From positions 1 through 64,000 of the forward strand of contig NZ_LSZQ01000012.1 in assembly GCF_001580015.1 (NCBI RefSeq): a DNA stretch of 64,000 nt, given 5' to 3'. Positions 17,473 through 26,958 of this stretch are shown piece by piece. Both the position numbers and the translations under genes were made by a program. Each line of letters starts with the position of its first letter. The stretch's first letter is position 1. Source of the DNA: Cephaloticoccus primus (lineage in GTDB: Bacteria; Verrucomicrobiota; Verrucomicrobiia; Opitutales; Opitutaceae). Below the pieces are notes generated by a model that saw nothing but the letters and a program-made list of their open reading frames with translations, did not search any database and was not told where the DNA came from.

Positions 17473-18519
17473 ATGAAAGCCCAAAAAGCCAAAGTCCGCC
17501 CCGAAGACGTGAACGCCAAGCTCGCCGCAAAGAAGGGCCCCATCTCCCGATTTATTGCGCAGCACTACCGCCACTTTAACGCGGCCTCACTCGTCGACGC
17601 CGCCAAAGGCTACGAGGCCCACCTCAAGGCCGGCGGCAAGATGCTCGTGACAATCGCCGGCGCCATGTCCACCGCCGAGCTCGGCATCTCGCTGGCCGAG
17701 ATGATCCGCCAAGGGAAGATCCACGCCATCGTCTGCACCGGCGCGAACCTGGAGGAAGACATCTTTAACCTCGTCGCGCACGACTACTACGAGCGCGTCC
17801 CCGAGTACCGCAACCTGAGCGCCGCCGAGGAGGAAGCCCTCCTCGCCCGCCACATGAACCGCGTGACCGACACCTGCATCCCCGAAATGGAGGCTATGCG
17901 CCGCATCGAAAAACTCATCCTCGCCGAGTGGATGGCTGCCGACCGCGCGGGCGAGCAGTTCTTCCCGCACGAGTTTCTCTACAAAATCCTGCGCTCGGGG
18001 AAACTGAAGAAGGCGTACCAGATCGACCCGAAAAACTCCTGGATGCTCGCCGCCTGCGAGGCCGACCTGCCGATCATCGTCCCCGGCTGGGAGGACTCCA
18101 CACTGGGCAACATGTACGCCAGCCACGTCATCACCGGCGAAGTGAAAAACGTGCACACCGTGCGCACCGGCATCGAGTACATGACCTGGCTCGCGGAGTG
18201 GTACACCAAGAACGCGCGCACACTCAAAAACGGCGAAGGCTCGATCGGCTTTTTCCAGATCGCGGGCGGCATCGCCGGCGACTTCCCGATCTGCGTCGTC
18301 CCCATGCTCCACCAGGACTTACAGCGCACAGGCATCCCGCTGTGGGGCTACTTCTGCCAGATCAGCGACTCCACCACGAGCTACGGCAGCTACTCCGGCG
18401 CCGTCCCCAACGAGAAAATCACCTGGGGCAAGCTCGCCGCCTCGACCCCGAAATTCATCGTCGAGAGCGACGCCACCATCGTCGCCCCGCTGATCTTCAA
18501 CTGGGTACTCGGAGCCTGA
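17473..18519 (+). CDS. Deoxyhypusine synthase family protein
   Basis: The 348-residue enzyme belongs to the deoxyhypusine synthase (DS) family, which moves an aminobutyl group from spermidine to a lysine in eukaryotic eIF5A. The NAD-binding GAMSTAELG and VCTGANLEEDIF regions are present. The catalytic lysine motif WGK (Lys320) is kept near the C-terminus, so the protein is probably active. Bacteria lack eIF5A. Known bacterial relatives may make homospermidine or modify other targets; the substrate here is unknown. The start at 17473 is preferred because the longer frame overlaps the divergent ABC-F gene. No polyamine gene is adjacent, so context gives no further clue. Cytoplasmic. Confidence 0.88.
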   Translation: MKAQKAKVRPEDVNAKLAAKKGPISRFIAQHYRHFNAASLVDAAKGYEAHLKAGGKMLVTIAGAMSTAELGISLAEMIRQGKIHAIVCTGANLEEDIFNLVAHDYYERVPEYRNLSAAEEEALLARHMNRVTDTCIPEMEAMRRIEKLILAEWMAADRAGEQFFPHEFLYKILRSGKLKKAYQIDPKNSWMLAACEADLPIIVPGWEDSTLGNMYASHVITGEVKNVHTVRTGIEYMTWLAEWYTKNARTLKNGEGSIGFFQIAGGIAGDFPICVVPMLHQDLQRTGIPLWGYFCQISDSTTSYGSYSGAVPNEKITWGKLAASTPKFIVESDATIVAPLIFNWVLGA

Positions 18520-18535
18520 AACGTGCGTAATTGAT

Positions 18536-19029
18536 TGGTGCGCCGCCAGCGAGCGGCGCACCAAATAGAACGGTCGAAGACCGCACTACGCGTGGAGCGG
18601 CAGGCAGTGCCCTACGCGGGCAGCGGGGGACGGTGTCCCCTGCCATTTACTGTGCGGTTCATGTATCGCGCGTCCCGCGCGATACATGAACCGCACAGTT
18701 GGAAATGCCCGACCTCCGGTCGGTAATGTTCAGTCAAGTTTGAAGATCGTACGCGGGACGAGGGAACAAGACGGCGCACCAACGAGTGCGCCGCAAAATA
18801 AGACGGTCGAAGACCGCGCCCGAACGGGTTTCCCGCTTCATTCGCAAGCTCCTTCCCCCTGTCGCAGCGCAGCGCGACAGGGGGAAGGTCATGTAAATTT
18901 GCGATTTTGTTTGGGCGCGCAGCGCACGAGCAAAATCGAAAATTAAATGGCACGTGGCGCCACGCCACCGCCCCACGCGCAGTGCGGTCTTCGACCGGTT
19001 CATTTTGCGAGGCCCTCGTTGGAGCCTCG
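18536..19029. repeat. Composite intergenic repeat, copy 5 (longest)
   Basis: This occupies nearly all of the 18520-19098 gap. It contains three two-hairpin modules: 18536-18583 (11-bp stem, loop CAGCGA, then CGGTC-GAA-GACCG), 18772-18816 (stem CGGCGCAC/GTGCGCCG, loop CAACGA), and 18985-19029 in the opposite orientation (CGGTC-TTC-GACCG, then CGAGGC/GCCTCG with loop near TCGTTG). Between them lie module A, a perfect 24-bp-stem hairpin with loop TCC (18649-18699, module E), a G hairpin, part of D, a 15-bp-stem C hairpin (18851-18888) and B. A small dyad TTTTCAC/GTGAAAA follows at 19068-19086, before the mannosidase gene end. No gene is seen. Confidence 0.85.
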
Positions 19030-19098
19030 TCAGCTTCGACCGGTTTTATGAACCGCAGCGTCGTTCCTTTTCACGCGTAGTGAAAACGCACGGGCGCG

Positions 19099-22000
19099 CT
19101 ACTTCTTCGTGCGCTCGATCCGCATGCTGAGGATTTTGTAAGGTGCGTAATCGAGTGCGCCGTCCTTGAGCGGCTTGCCCTGCGCGTCGCCGTGAAGCGT
19201 GGCCGGACAGGCGACGAAGCCTTCGGCGAGATCGATCCGCGCCGTGCCGCGCGCGCCGCCGACTTCGTGCAAGCGCAGCACCCATGCGTCCTTTGCCACA
19301 GGCATTGCCCAAGCGGGAACGAGAGTCGGCGCATCGTGCACGCCGAGCAGCCCCGCCGAAGCGGGCGCCCCGCGATACGCGACTGGCGGCGTGAAGAGCG
19401 TATCGGCGAGCACCGCCGGATGCTGCTCCTGCGGCAGATCTGCCGAGTAGCTCGTCAGCGCCAGTGCGATGGTGTGGCGGCCTTGGTCGGTGAAGGGAGA
19501 CTCGGGTTGGTAGCGGCTGAGATGCGGCGGCGCTGCGCCGCCGTATTCGCCGATGGCGCAGGTCGTCTCCGCGCCGCGCAGCAGCGAGACGGTGAGCTCA
19601 CCATCGCGAGCCGAGAAGCCGTACTTCGCTTCGGTGATGAGGGCCAGTCCCTCGCGCTCGCTGTCGAGGCTCACAGTGGCCCAGCGACTGCCGGGCACCT
19701 CCCACTGCGCCTCGGTGATCGGCTCCCCGGGCTGTTGCCCGCGCAGCACGCTGCCAAAGGGCCCGCCGAAGCGCGCAAAACGCCCGCGATACTCGGTCGG
19801 GAAATGCAGGCGCAGAAGCGTGCGCGTCTCGTGCCAATCGACATCTGCGGTGAGGCGCAAGACCGGCTCGCCCGCGCGCACTTCGTAGCGGAGCACGAGC
19901 TCGCTCGCCTTGCCCAGCTTGCGCCGCACGCAGATCGCAGCGGCATGCGCGGGAGCGGAGGCTGAGGCAACCGCCGTCGAAGTGTCCCTGGATTTCGCCG
20001 CGGATTTTGCCGACGCCTTTGTGGGTGGTTCGGAGAGCCCGTGTTCAACCGTGATCGTGACTGGCGTAGTGACGGGTTTACCGAGCTCAAGCGAGTGCCG
20101 GTCGATGTCCCACGCGTCGTGGTGGCCCGGATTGTCGGGATAGAGCACCGCCGTCGCAGCCGTTTCGCTAAAGGTAATCGGGCGGCCATCGATCACCAGC
20201 TCGGCCAGTCGGCCATCGCGCGTGACCCGCGCTTGCACGCGATCACTGCGCAGGGAGGCCGCGCCGTTTTTCGCAATCGAGGCGGTGGCCTGCGCCTCGT
20301 CACCCGCGGTCGCGCCGACCTCGGCGGGCACACTCGCGAGCGGTGGCAGCTCATACCAACGCTCGCCCACCCAGCCGCGCCAAGGCAGCGCGAGCGGATT
20401 AAAGAGCTGCTCCTCTGCGGCGGCGGACGATTTCGCCGCAGCCGATTTTTTCGCCTTCGCCACCGCAAGCCCACTCGTCGAGAGGCGATTGCGCGCCGCC
20501 TCCAGTTGCTCGCTGGTGATTCGGGAGAGCTCGGCGCGGCCCTCCGCGTAAACCTCGGCAATCGCGCTGCCCGGGACGAAGTCGTGAAACTGCGCGAAGA
20601 CCAGCCGCCGCCAAGGAGCTACGAGATCGGGCACTTCGCCAGTGGCCGCCGCCACGGCCTCGCGCACCTGGAGCGCGCGCTCGGTGCCGCGGAAGATCGC
20701 CTTGAAATCGCCATGCGTGGTGTAGATGCCGCGGTGGTGCTCGAGGTAGCACTCGCCTTGGTGGACGGGCAGTTGGGCGCGCAGCTTGGCGAGCCGCTCG
20801 AAAAAGTTTTCCGGCAAGTCCCAGCGCAGCTCGGGCAGGTCGCACAGCCCGCTCAGGCGACGCGCGCGCTCGAGCTGCTCCTCCGTCGTGCCGCCGCCGC
20901 CATCGCCGAAGCCGGTCGGGTGCAGGAACTCGCGGTGCAGGTGCGACTGGGAGTGGCCGCGCGCGTTGCTCTCTACCTCGCTCCAGCCCACGCCGTTGTT
21001 GTAGCCGACGTTTTGGGTGACGTGCGAGACGACCTCGCTGCCGTCATTCCCACGCCAGACAAAACTGCTGTAGGGGAAACGGTTGATCGTGTTCCAGGTC
21101 AGCTTGGTTGTGAAAAACTGCTCGACTCCGACCAGCCGCATGAGCTGCGGCAAGCAGGCGCTGTAGCCAAACACATCGGGCAGCCAGACGAGCTGCGCCG
21201 GCCCGCGCGCACCGCGCAGCCGCGCAAACTCGGCCTGCCCGAGCATGAAGCTGCGCGCGAGCGCCTCGCCACACGCGAGCAGTGTATCGCTCTCCACATC
21301 GAGCGCGCCCGTGGCCTCCCAGGCGCCGCGCGCGATGTGTTGCTTCACCTGTGCGGCGAGCTGCGGGGCGCGCCGCTCCACCGCGCGATAGCTCGCGGGC
21401 TGGCTGTAGGAAAAGCGAAACTCGGGGTACCGCTCCATCAACCGGTTCATGGTCGAGAACGTGTGCACCGCCTTGGCCTCGCCCATCCGCTCCGGCCACA
21501 GCCACACGAGGTCGATGTGCGCGTGCCCATGCAGGATGCCCGTGAGCAGCGGGCGCTCGCTCTTCAGCTCCGCGCGGCCTTCGACCAGGATGCGGCTCAT
21601 CGCAGCGGGCCCGTCCAGTTCGTAGGCGTCACAAGCGCGCTCGATGATGTGCAGCACCTTGCGATAAATCGGGCTCGCATCGTCCACCTTGGGGCGCAGT
21701 CCGACCATCGGGACGAAGGGCGCAGGCTTCGGCTCCTGTCGCGAGCGCAGGGCCATCATCACGTCGAACATGACGTTCATCTCTTGCAGGCAGTCCCAGA
21801 CTGTCTCGTCGCGATATTTCAGGGACGCTCCATTAAAAATGCTGCCGTTGGGCGAAACCGACGGGTGGCTAAACGTGTTGCAGCAGTAGCCCTCGATCCA
21901 CACCTCGCGCACGCCGGGAGGGAGGACGACCGCGCGGTGCGGATCGTCGAAACCGTAGTACGGCACGCCATCGACGTAGAGCGTGGACTCGCCCTGATGG

Positions 22001-22281
22001 CTCCACTCCAGGAAGCGCGGCACCTTCGCCTTTCCCTTTGGCGGCGCGGGGATTTCGATGTGAAACCAGCGCTGATCGTAGAGCTTGCCCCACGCCTCGC
22101 CCGACTTGATCGGGCTGCGCCGCTCCTTTTTGGCGACTTCGAGAGGGCGGTGCCCGGCCGTGGGCCGAGCCGCCGTAACCGCAAGCGACTGGCTCTCCAG
22201 CCAGAGGCTCTCGTTCAAGCGAATGTGGACTCGCTTCGCGCGGTTCGGCGCAAACTGCAAAAACGGATTGGGTGTCGCCAT
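19099..22281 (-). CDS. Alpha-mannosidase, glycoside hydrolase family 38 (copy 1)
   Basis: The 1060-residue enzyme has the GH38 plan: an N-terminal beta-rich domain (about 1-240), a catalytic barrel with the zinc-site motif GHAHIDLVWLWPE, the nucleophile Asp369 in WLPDVFGYS, the middle helical domain (about 500-620) and large C-terminal beta domains with WDIDRH and REGLALITEAKYGFS. No signal peptide is visible, so it is probably cytoplasmic, trimming alpha-mannosides taken up as oligosaccharides. Ala/Lys- and Ala/Ser-rich linkers interrupt the middle. It is followed 261 bp downstream in sequence order by a second GH38 gene on the same strand with the same domain order. No transporter is adjacent. 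Confidence 0.93.
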   Translation of the reverse strand: MATPNPFLQFAPNRAKRVHIRLNESLWLESQSLAVTAARPTAGHRPLEVAKKERRSPIKSGEAWGKLYDQRWFHIEIPAPPKGKAKVPRFLEWSHQGESTLYVDGVPYYGFDDPHRAVVLPPGVREVWIEGYCCNTFSHPSVSPNGSIFNGASLKYRDETVWDCLQEMNVMFDVMMALRSRQEPKPAPFVPMVGLRPKVDDASPIYRKVLHIIERACDAYELDGPAAMSRILVEGRAELKSERPLLTGILHGHAHIDLVWLWPERMGEAKAVHTFSTMNRLMERYPEFRFSYSQPASYRAVERRAPQLAAQVKQHIARGAWEATGALDVESDTLLACGEALARSFMLGQAEFARLRGARGPAQLVWLPDVFGYSACLPQLMRLVGVEQFFTTKLTWNTINRFPYSSFVWRGNDGSEVVSHVTQNVGYNNGVGWSEVESNARGHSQSHLHREFLHPTGFGDGGGGTTEEQLERARRLSGLCDLPELRWDLPENFFERLAKLRAQLPVHQGECYLEHHRGIYTTHGDFKAIFRGTERALQVREAVAAATGEVPDLVAPWRRLVFAQFHDFVPGSAIAEVYAEGRAELSRITSEQLEAARNRLSTSGLAVAKAKKSAAAKSSAAAEEQLFNPLALPWRGWVGERWYELPPLASVPAEVGATAGDEAQATASIAKNGAASLRSDRVQARVTRDGRLAELVIDGRPITFSETAATAVLYPDNPGHHDAWDIDRHSLELGKPVTTPVTITVEHGLSEPPTKASAKSAAKSRDTSTAVASASAPAHAAAICVRRKLGKASELVLRYEVRAGEPVLRLTADVDWHETRTLLRLHFPTEYRGRFARFGGPFGSVLRGQQPGEPITEAQWEVPGSRWATVSLDSEREGLALITEAKYGFSARDGELTVSLLRGAETTCAIGEYGGAAPPHLSRYQPESPFTDQGRHTIALALTSYSADLPQEQHPAVLADTLFTPPVAYRGAPASAGLLGVHDAPTLVPAWAMPVAKDAWVLRLHEVGGARGTARIDLAEGFVACPATLHGDAQGKPLKDGALDYAPYKILSMRIERTKK

Positions 22282-22542
22282 GACTGATGGGGGCTTGGGT
22301 GAGCGGGAGGGTTAAGCGGGGCGGGACGCTAGGAGCGCACTTTGCCTTAGCAAGGCTACACCAAGCCTCGCGCGACATTTCTAAACGGCTGCAAAAAACG
22401 CCTGAAACGGAGCGACGACACAGCCATCGCCAACACGCCATACAGGCCTCCGCACTGCGCACTAAACAGAAGGGCAAACCTGCGCCGCACGCCGCTCTGC
22501 CCTGCCCGATTGGGCAAAGAACGCACGACACCAACGCACGGC

Positions 22543-25500
22543 CTACGCTCTCGATATGCGCACGCTGAGGATTTTGTAGGGCGCATAGTCGAGGCGACCT
22601 TTTTTGAGAGGCGGCCCTTCGGGCTCGCCCTCAATCGAGGTCGGGCAGGCCACGAAGCCCTCAGCGAGATCGAGCCGCGCCGTGCCGCGCGCGCCGCCGA
22701 CTTCGTGCAAGCGCAGCACCCATGCATCTTTTGCCACCGGCATAGCCCAAGCGGGAACGAGAGTCGGCGCATCGTGCACGCCGCGCAGTCCCGCAGAAAC
22801 CGGCGCGCCGCGATACGCGACCGGCAGCGTAAACAGCATATCCGCCAGCGCGGCCGGATGCTGCTCCTGCGGCAGATCTGCCGAGTAGCTCGTCAGTGCC
22901 AGCGAGATCGTGTGGTGGCCTTGATCGGAAAACGGGGAAGGCGGCTGATAGCGGCTGAGATGGGGCGGTGCCGCGTGCATGAAAGGGCTGCCCTCGGCTG
23001 CGGTAATCGAGGCCGCGCGCAGCAGCGAAACGGCGAGCTCGCCATCGCGGGCCGAGAAGCCATACTTCGCTTCGGTGACAAGAGCCAGCCCCTCGCGCTC
23101 GCTGTCGAGGCTCACCGCCGCCCAGCGACTGCCGGGCACTTCCCACTGCGCCTCGGTAATCGGCTCGCCCGGCTGCTGCCCGCGCAGCACGCTGCCGTAG
23201 GGCGCGGCAAAGCGCGCGTAGCGTCCGCGATACTCGGTCGGGAAGTGCAGCCGTAAGAGCTTGTGCGTCTCGTGCCAATCGACTTCGGCACTGAGCCGCA
23301 AAAACGGCTCTCCGAGCCGCACTTCGTAGCGCAGCGTAATCTCGCTCGCCTCCCCCAGTTTTTGGCGCACGAAGATCGCCGCTTGCTCCGGCGAATCGCC
23401 CGCCGCCTCCACTGTGATCGTCGCAGCGCCCGAAACGGCTTCGCCCATGTCAAGCGTATCGCGGTCGATGTCCCAAGCATCGTAGTTCGCCGGATTATCC
23501 GGATACAAAACTGGCACCGCAGCGGGCGCGCTAAATGCGATCTCGCGCCCATCAATCACGAGCTCCGCGAGACGCCCGTCGCGCGTAAGCCACACCTGCA
23601 CGCGGTCGCTGCGCAAAGTGGCCACTCCCTGTTTCGCGACTGAAGCCGTGGCCTGCTGATCGGATGCAACGCGGGCGGGCACTCCCTCCGTGACTGGCAC
23701 ACTCGCTAGCGGTGGCAGCTCGTACCAGCGCCCCTCCAGCCAGCCACGCCAAGGCAATGCGAGCGGGTTAAACCAATGCTGCGTAGATGCACCAGGCTTC
23801 GTTGACGCTGTTTTTTTCGACACCGTTTTCGAGGACGGGCGACTTGCTGTCGCCGAGGTTGCTGCACTCGCCGCCAACCGCGCGCGCGCCGCCTCCAGTT
23901 GCTCGTTGATGATCTGCGAAAGCTCGGCCTTCCCCTCCGCGTAAACCTCCGCAATCGAACTGCCCGGGATGAAGTCGTGAAACTGCGTCATGATCAGTCG
24001 CCGCCACGGCGCGACGAGATCGGGCACTTCCCCTATGGCTGCCGCCACCGCTTCACGCACTTGCAGGGCCCGCTCCGTACCGCGAAACGCCGCCTTAAAA
24101 TCCCCATGTGTCGTGTAGACCCCACGGTGGTATTCGAGGTAGCACTCGCCTTGGTGGACGGGGAGCTGGTCGCGCAGTTTGGAAAGCCGAGCGAAGAAGT
24201 TTTCCGGATGATCCCAGCGCAGCTCAGGCAGGTCGCACAACCCGCTCAAACGGCGCACGCGCTCGATGTGCTCTTCCGTCGGTCCGCCGCCACCATCACC
24301 ATAGCCGGTCGGGTGCAAGAACTCGCGGTGCAAGTGCGACTGGGAGTGGCCGCGCGCGTTGGCCTCGATCTCCGGGATCTGAGTCTGGTTCGTATAACCG
24401 ACATTCTGAGTAACGTGCGAGACGACCTCGCTGCCATCGTTTCCACGCCAAACAAAGCTGCTGTAGGGGAAGCGGTTTACGCCGCACCAAGTGAGCTTCG
24501 TTGTAAAAAAACAGTCGATCCCCGTCAGCCGCATAAGCTGCGGCAAGCACACGCTGTAACCGAAAACATCGGGCAGCCACACCAGCCGCGAGCGGTCTCC
24601 CGCGCTCGCCGCGCTGTCTTTCTTGGCGGACGCTGTGCCCTGCCGTGCCGCCGCGCCACGCAAACGCGCGAAATCTGCCTGCCCCAGCATGAGGCTCCGA
24701 GCGAGCGCCTCGCCACAAGGCAGCAGCGTATCGCTCTCCACATCCATGCCGCCAGTCGCCTCCCAGGTGCCGCGCGCGATTTGCTGCTTCACCAGCGCAG
24801 CCAGCTTTGGCGCACGCCGCTCCACCGCCCGGTAGCTCGCAGGCTGGCTGTACGCGAAGCGAAACTCCGGATACTGTGACATCAGCCGGTTCACTGTCGC
24901 AAACGTGTGCACCGCCTTGGCCTCGCCCATCCGCTCCGGCCAGATCCACACGAGGTCGATATGCGCATGTCCCGTGATGATGCCGCTCAACACGGGGCGG
25001 TCGTTTTTCAACTCGGCACGCGCAGCGACCAAAGCCTCGCGCAGGGCGACTGGCCCAGCGCGCTCGTAGGCCGTGCACGCGCAGTTCAGAAGGCGCAGCA
25101 GCCTGCGATAAACCGGACTCGCATCGTGCACCTTTGCCTGGAAGCCCGCACTGTTAAGAAAAGACGCAGGGCGCGGGCTGAGCTGCGAGCGCAGCGCCAT
25201 CATCAGGTCGAACAAAACGCCCAGCTCTTGCACGCAGTCCCAAATCAAATCGTCGCGATACTGCACGAAGGCCCCGCCAAAAAGACTGCCCTCCGGTGAA
25301 AGCCCTGTCGCCCCTGGACACCAAATCCCCGACTGGCAGCAGTAACCCTCGATCCACACCTCGCGCGTACCGGCAGGCAGCGCCACATAGCGATGCGCCG
25401 GATCGAAACCGTAGTACGGCACGCCATCCACATAGAGCGTGGCCTCGCCCTGATCCCGCCACTCCAGCGTGAGTGGCCTTTGCGCACGGCGGCGCGAAGG

Positions 25501-25758
25501 CGCATCACCGCCGCCGGCCGCACTTGGGATTTCGACGTGAAACCAGCGCTGATCGTAGAGCATGCCCCAAGTCTCACCTGCCTTCACGCTCGTGCGCGGC
25601 TCATTGCGCACCGCCTCGAAAGGCCGATGCGCCGCAGTCGGTACAGTTGCCGTAACACTCAACGAACGCCGCTCAAGCCACAACCGCTCGCGCAACCAAC
25701 GCAGCAACGCCTCAACACGATTGGGGACAAACTCCAAAAAAGGATTCGGGGGAAGCAT
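22543..25758 (-). CDS. Alpha-mannosidase, glycoside hydrolase family 38 (copy 2)
   Basis: This is a paralogue of the neighbouring GH38 gene (shared start pattern xNPFLxFxPNR and long matching stretches). The ATG at 25758 gives 1071 residues; the longer frame from 26034 adds sequence with no similarity to copy 1. It has GHAHIDLVWIWPE, nucleophile Asp397 in WLPDVFGYS, and the same C-terminal domains ending in LRLHEVGGARGTARLDLAEG. Compared with copy 1 it has an extra Ala/Lys/Ser-rich loop of about 20 residues just before the nucleophile strand and a different Ser/Thr/Lys-rich linker. Probably cytoplasmic. The pair arose by tandem duplication and has since diverged, possibly to handle different mannosidic linkages (inference). 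Confidence 0.93.
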   Translation of the reverse strand: MLPPNPFLEFVPNRVEALLRWLRERLWLERRSLSVTATVPTAAHRPFEAVRNEPRTSVKAGETWGMLYDQRWFHVEIPSAAGGGDAPSRRRAQRPLTLEWRDQGEATLYVDGVPYYGFDPAHRYVALPAGTREVWIEGYCCQSGIWCPGATGLSPEGSLFGGAFVQYRDDLIWDCVQELGVLFDLMMALRSQLSPRPASFLNSAGFQAKVHDASPVYRRLLRLLNCACTAYERAGPVALREALVAARAELKNDRPVLSGIITGHAHIDLVWIWPERMGEAKAVHTFATVNRLMSQYPEFRFAYSQPASYRAVERRAPKLAALVKQQIARGTWEATGGMDVESDTLLPCGEALARSLMLGQADFARLRGAAARQGTASAKKDSAASAGDRSRLVWLPDVFGYSVCLPQLMRLTGIDCFFTTKLTWCGVNRFPYSSFVWRGNDGSEVVSHVTQNVGYTNQTQIPEIEANARGHSQSHLHREFLHPTGYGDGGGGPTEEHIERVRRLSGLCDLPELRWDHPENFFARLSKLRDQLPVHQGECYLEYHRGVYTTHGDFKAAFRGTERALQVREAVAAAIGEVPDLVAPWRRLIMTQFHDFIPGSSIAEVYAEGKAELSQIINEQLEAARARLAASAATSATASRPSSKTVSKKTASTKPGASTQHWFNPLALPWRGWLEGRWYELPPLASVPVTEGVPARVASDQQATASVAKQGVATLRSDRVQVWLTRDGRLAELVIDGREIAFSAPAAVPVLYPDNPANYDAWDIDRDTLDMGEAVSGAATITVEAAGDSPEQAAIFVRQKLGEASEITLRYEVRLGEPFLRLSAEVDWHETHKLLRLHFPTEYRGRYARFAAPYGSVLRGQQPGEPITEAQWEVPGSRWAAVSLDSEREGLALVTEAKYGFSARDGELAVSLLRAASITAAEGSPFMHAAPPHLSRYQPPSPFSDQGHHTISLALTSYSADLPQEQHPAALADMLFTLPVAYRGAPVSAGLRGVHDAPTLVPAWAMPVAKDAWVLRLHEVGGARGTARLDLAEGFVACPTSIEGEPEGPPLKKGRLDYAPYKILSVRISRA

Positions 25759-26108
25759 GGGGGAAACGAGGTGGGGGTTAACCAAGACAGGGGTAATGGG
25801 CGCACAGCCAGCGGCTGCGCGATCTTTGCAATCGTGCGCACTCCACACGAAAAAGAACAGCGCGCGACACATAGAGCGTCCATCCACCTTGGCAAGGCTC
25901 GCAAGCGCCACACGCTCGTCCTTCTTTTTAGAGGAAACACAGGCGTCCATCCCCCCGATGGCAGGAAGTGAGTTATCCGCCGCCGCACGCGAGGAGCGGC
26001 GCAACATATGCGGCAGCTCGCGCCCGCACACCAAACGTATCGCCTCCCCTACTCCGCAGGCCGCATGCCTGTGCCGCTACGCCCTCGCACCACTCGCACG
26101 CTGCGGCC
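25759..26108. other. Gap between GH38 copy 2 and kduD, no feature recognised
   Basis: These 350 bp contain the region upstream of the second mannosidase and the end of the kdu run. The N-terminal extension of the mannosidase frame through this DNA has no family similarity. No terminator with a T-run, no repeat module and no convincing promoter was found. Confidence 0.5.
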
Positions 26109-26879
26109 CTAGCGCCCCATCCATCCGCCATCCACGGTGAGGATGGTGCCGTGGACATAATCGGAAGCGGCGGAGGCCAGAAACACGGCAGGCCCCTTGA
26201 AGTCCTGTGGCTCGCCCCAGCGACCCGCCGGGATGCGCCCCAGGATCGAAGCAGAGCGCTCCGGATCGTTGCGCAGCGCCTCGGTGTTGTCCGTAGCGAT
26301 GTAGCCCGGAGCGATGGCGTTGACGTTCACTCCGCGGCCCGCCCATTCGTTGGCAAAGGCTTTAACGAGGGAGGCCACCGCGCCTTTGGAGGCCGCGTAC
26401 CCGGGTACGTTGATGCCGCCCTGAAAGGAGAGCAGCGAGGCCGTGAAGACGATCTTCCCGCTCGCTCGGGCCAGCATGTCCCTGCCGATCTCCCGGGTCA
26501 GGATGAACTGGGCGTTTTGATTGATCTCCACGATCTGGTCCCAGTACTCGTCCGGGTGCTCGGCGGCAGGTTTGCGCAAGATGTGTCCGGCGTTGTTGAA
26601 GAGGATGTCGATGGTCGGGTGGTCGCCCTTCACCCGCTCGATGAATTGGTAAAGTGCTTTCCGGTCGGAAAAGTCGCAGGCATAGGGCCAGAACTTCCGC
26701 CCCAGTGCGGTGACTGCTCGCTCTACCTCCGAGGCCCCCGGCACCAAGGATCGGGACACGCCGATCACATCCGCTCCGGCCTCGGCGAGGCCTTCGGCCA
26801 AAGCCCTGCCGATGCCCCGCTGGCAACCCGTCACCAAGGCTGTTTTCCCGATCAGGCTAAATGAATGCAGTATGGACAT
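26109..26879 (-). CDS. kduD: 2-dehydro-3-deoxy-D-gluconate 5-dehydrogenase (SDR)
   Basis: KduD reduces 2,5-diketo-3-deoxygluconate to 2-keto-3-deoxygluconate in uronate (pectin/alginate-type) breakdown. The 256-residue short-chain dehydrogenase has the cofactor motif TGCQRGIG, NNAG, catalytic YAASK, and the strongly KduD-specific C-terminal region NVNAIAPGYIATDNTEAL, RIPAGRWGEP and VDGGWMGR. An AAAGGA-type ribosome binding site lies upstream of the ATG. It is the third gene of a same-strand run with kduI and a DUF4861 gene (79-bp gap). KduI makes its substrate, so the context supports the call. Cytoplasmic. Confidence 0.95.
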   Translation of the reverse strand: MSILHSFSLIGKTALVTGCQRGIGRALAEGLAEAGADVIGVSRSLVPGASEVERAVTALGRKFWPYACDFSDRKALYQFIERVKGDHPTIDILFNNAGHILRKPAAEHPDEYWDQIVEINQNAQFILTREIGRDMLARASGKIVFTASLLSFQGGINVPGYAASKGAVASLVKAFANEWAGRGVNVNAIAPGYIATDNTEALRNDPERSASILGRIPAGRWGEPQDFKGPAVFLASAASDYVHGTILTVDGGWMGR

Positions 26880-26958
26880 CGCTTTGCGGTTTTCCTTTCG
26901 GGGCTAAAAAAAGTGTGCGGAGCCGCTCCAGAGTTCCCCGCACCGGGCGGGGGCCTGC

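Noticed and set aside
18536-19029. Possible CRISPR array
   Set aside because: The repeated units differ in spacing, orientation and sequence, there are no uniform spacers, and no cas genes are present.
25759-26034. N-terminal extension of the second GH38 gene
   Set aside because: The extra 92 codons have no counterpart in the paralogue, whose start aligns with the ATG at 25758.
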